From an uncultured Desulfobacterium sp. (GTDB lineage: Bacteria; Desulfobacterota; Desulfobacteria; Desulfobacterales; Desulfobacteraceae), in NCBI GenBank assembly GCA_937124525.1, contig CAKZLA010000102.1, positions 1 through 6,545 of the forward strand: 6,545 nucleotides of DNA, read 5' to 3'. Under the pieces are notes generated by a model, which saw nothing but the letters and a program-made list of their open reading frames with translations, did not search any database and was not told the DNA's origin. Position numbers and translations under genes: made by a program. This document shows positions 5,447 through 6,545 of this stretch, piece after piece. Position 1 is the first letter of the stretch. Every line of letters starts with the position of its first letter.

Positions 5447-6545
5447 TCGTGCTGTTTAAAAGAAAAAAGAAAACCCCACATTTGAACCATCTGCTCCTGG
5501 ATTATCCCGCGAGCACCCGGTATGCAGAAGCCTATCGCACCCTTCACACCAATTTGTATTTTTCTGCCATGGATAAGCCTCTGGATTCTGTGCTGCTAAC
5601 CTCGTCGGTGGCCTCGGAGGGTAAAACTAATACGGCCATTAATCTGGCCTTGACCATGGCCCAGACCGGCAGCCGGGTACTTCTGGTGGATGGAGATTTG
5701 CGGCGGCCCCGGTTGACGGGGCATTTTGAATTGAGAAATAACACGGGTTTGTCCGAACTCATCAGTCATACACTGGGGGCTCGTCTGACACAGGGGAGTC
5801 TGGAAGCGTATGCCATTGGTGATATTCTGCAATTGATAAAGCTTCAGAAACGAACCGGTGAAGCATTGATACAGGGGAGTGAAAATAAGGTCTCGTTTTT
5901 TTTCAACAAAGGATATATCGTCGATATCTTCTGGCAAAACCGTCCTGAGGCTAAAAAGCTGGCCAACACCCTTGTCAGAAGCAAATTATTGACCGCACAG
6001 GAGGCGAAACTGGCCTTGGGCACCCAGAAAAAATCGGTGCTGAGGCTTGGGAGCGTTCTGCTCTCCATGGGACTTGTTTCTAAAAACAATTTGAGTAAAA
6101 CGTTGGCAGTTCACACCATTGAGTCTATTCAGGCAGCCTCCAGCATTACCCAGGGTACTTTTGTATTTAAAGATATTTATTCTAATGGGATGAAAAATTC
6201 AGTGCCGAATAAAATGGATCTGGAAAGGGTGCTGGACGAGTATCTCGGTCCGGCAAAGGCACTGAAGTACATTGATGCTGCAGTGGAGGATGCTCTGGTG
6301 CAGACGGAGACGAATAATTTCTGGGTTCTTCCTTCGGGAAAAGTGCCTCCCAACCCATCAGAGCTGGTTGGATCCAACCGTGCTCCGTTTCTTATGGGCG
6401 TGCTGAAACAAAAATTTGACTTTATAGTAGTGGACTCACCACCGGTCATGCCGGCTTCGGATGCCTTGCTCATGGCACCGCTGGTGGACGCTACCCTCCT
6501 GGTGGTTCGGTCGGGAAAGACTGAAAAAAAGATTCTTAAAGATGT
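5443..6545 (+). CDS. BY-kinase (CpsD/Wzc-type tyrosine autokinase) with a PATAN/DUF4388-like insertion, N-terminal part
   Basis: The gene starts in an ATGA overlap with the Wzz-like gene, so the two are probably translationally coupled, and continues at position 1; the complete protein is 409 residues. Motifs in order: an oligomerisation helix EAYRTLH (29-35; the usual EX2RX2R ends in His here), Walker A SSVASEGKTNTA (54-65), Walker A' VLLVDGDLRRP (79-89), GLSELI (102-107), the family block FWVLPSGKVPPNPSEL (293-308), Walker B FDFIVVDSPP (325-334) and the Tyr tail. Between GLSELI and FWVLPSG, where BY-kinases normally have about 20-25 residues, lie about 185. Residues 118-165 (from GSLEAYAIGDILQL through KRTGEAL to FFFNKGYIVDIFW) match the pattern of PATAN/DUF4388 domains, and 195-245 (LRLGSVLLSMGLVS, QGTFVFKDI) fit the rest of that region. 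The kinase call is firm; the insertion assignment is strong but made by eye. Confidence 0.93.
   Translation, partial: MIVLFKRKKKTPHLNHLLLDYPASTRYAEAYRTLHTNLYFSAMDKPLDSVLLTSSVASEGKTNTAINLALTMAQTGSRVLLVDGDLRRPRLTGHFELRNNTGLSELISHTLGARLTQGSLEAYAIGDILQLIKLQKRTGEALIQGSENKVSFFFNKGYIVDIFWQNRPEAKKLANTLVRSKLLTAQEAKLALGTQKKSVLRLGSVLLSMGLVSKNNLSKTLAVHTIESIQAASSITQGTFVFKDIYSNGMKNSVPNKMDLERVLDEYLGPAKALKYIDAAVEDALVQTETNNFWVLPSGKVPPNPSELVGSNRAPFLMGVLKQKFDFIVVDSPPVMPASDALLMAPLVDATLLVVRSGKTEKKILKD
6469..6545. repeat. Terminal direct repeat, right copy
   Basis: Identical to positions 1-77. It encodes kinase residues 343-367 plus two bases of codon 368, and the same codon phase resumes at position 78, which supports true continuity across the junction. 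Confidence 0.95.

Overview
The window is a compact, one-direction polysaccharide-export module from a Gram-negative bacterium. The first 77 bases are repeated exactly as the last 77 bases (1-77 = 6469-6545), so the contig closes on itself into a 6468-bp circle. The repeat lies inside one gene, and the reading frame runs through it without a break, so the split gene at the two ends is a single 409-residue protein. Gene content (outer-membrane export protein, beta-barrel, separate Wzz-like protein, separate tyrosine autokinase), the PATAN/DUF4388-type domain and the moderate GC of the genes suggest a deltaproteobacterial lineage such as Desulfobacterota. That assignment is inference, not proven by a marker gene.

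Layout. Positions 1-204 hold the C-terminal end of the tyrosine autokinase with its tyrosine-rich tail. Positions 205-1053 are an AT-rich region with no convincing gene; it contains a tandem 16-bp repeat, two short hairpins, a 30-bp near-perfect palindrome and a degenerate ~120-bp direct duplication that ends just before the first gene. Then, all on the plus strand: a secreted Ala-rich protein of unknown function (1054-1689), an outer-membrane beta-barrel (1732-2913), an OPX/Wza-like export protein that stops right after its second SLBB domain (2981-3907), a Wzz/PCP-type chain-length regulator with a +1 frame disruption at an A9 tract (3922-5446), and the BY-kinase (from 5443, overlapping the previous stop by ATGA) that runs off the end and continues at position 1.

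How the genes fit together. The Wzz-like protein and the BY-kinase form the usual inner-membrane pair that controls polymerisation and export through cycles of tyrosine phosphorylation. The OPX protein forms the periplasmic conduit. It has no C-terminal outer-membrane helix, so the adjacent beta-barrel is a good candidate for the outer-membrane pore, as in composite OPX/beta-barrel translocons known from myxobacteria. The small secreted protein at the head of the operon may be an accessory or a matrix component. No glycosyltransferase, flippase, polymerase, replication or mobility gene is present.

The most notable points are the PATAN/DUF4388-like insertion between the Walker A' and Walker B motifs of the kinase, the circular closure of a contig with no replication gene, and the A9 frameshift in the chain-length regulator.
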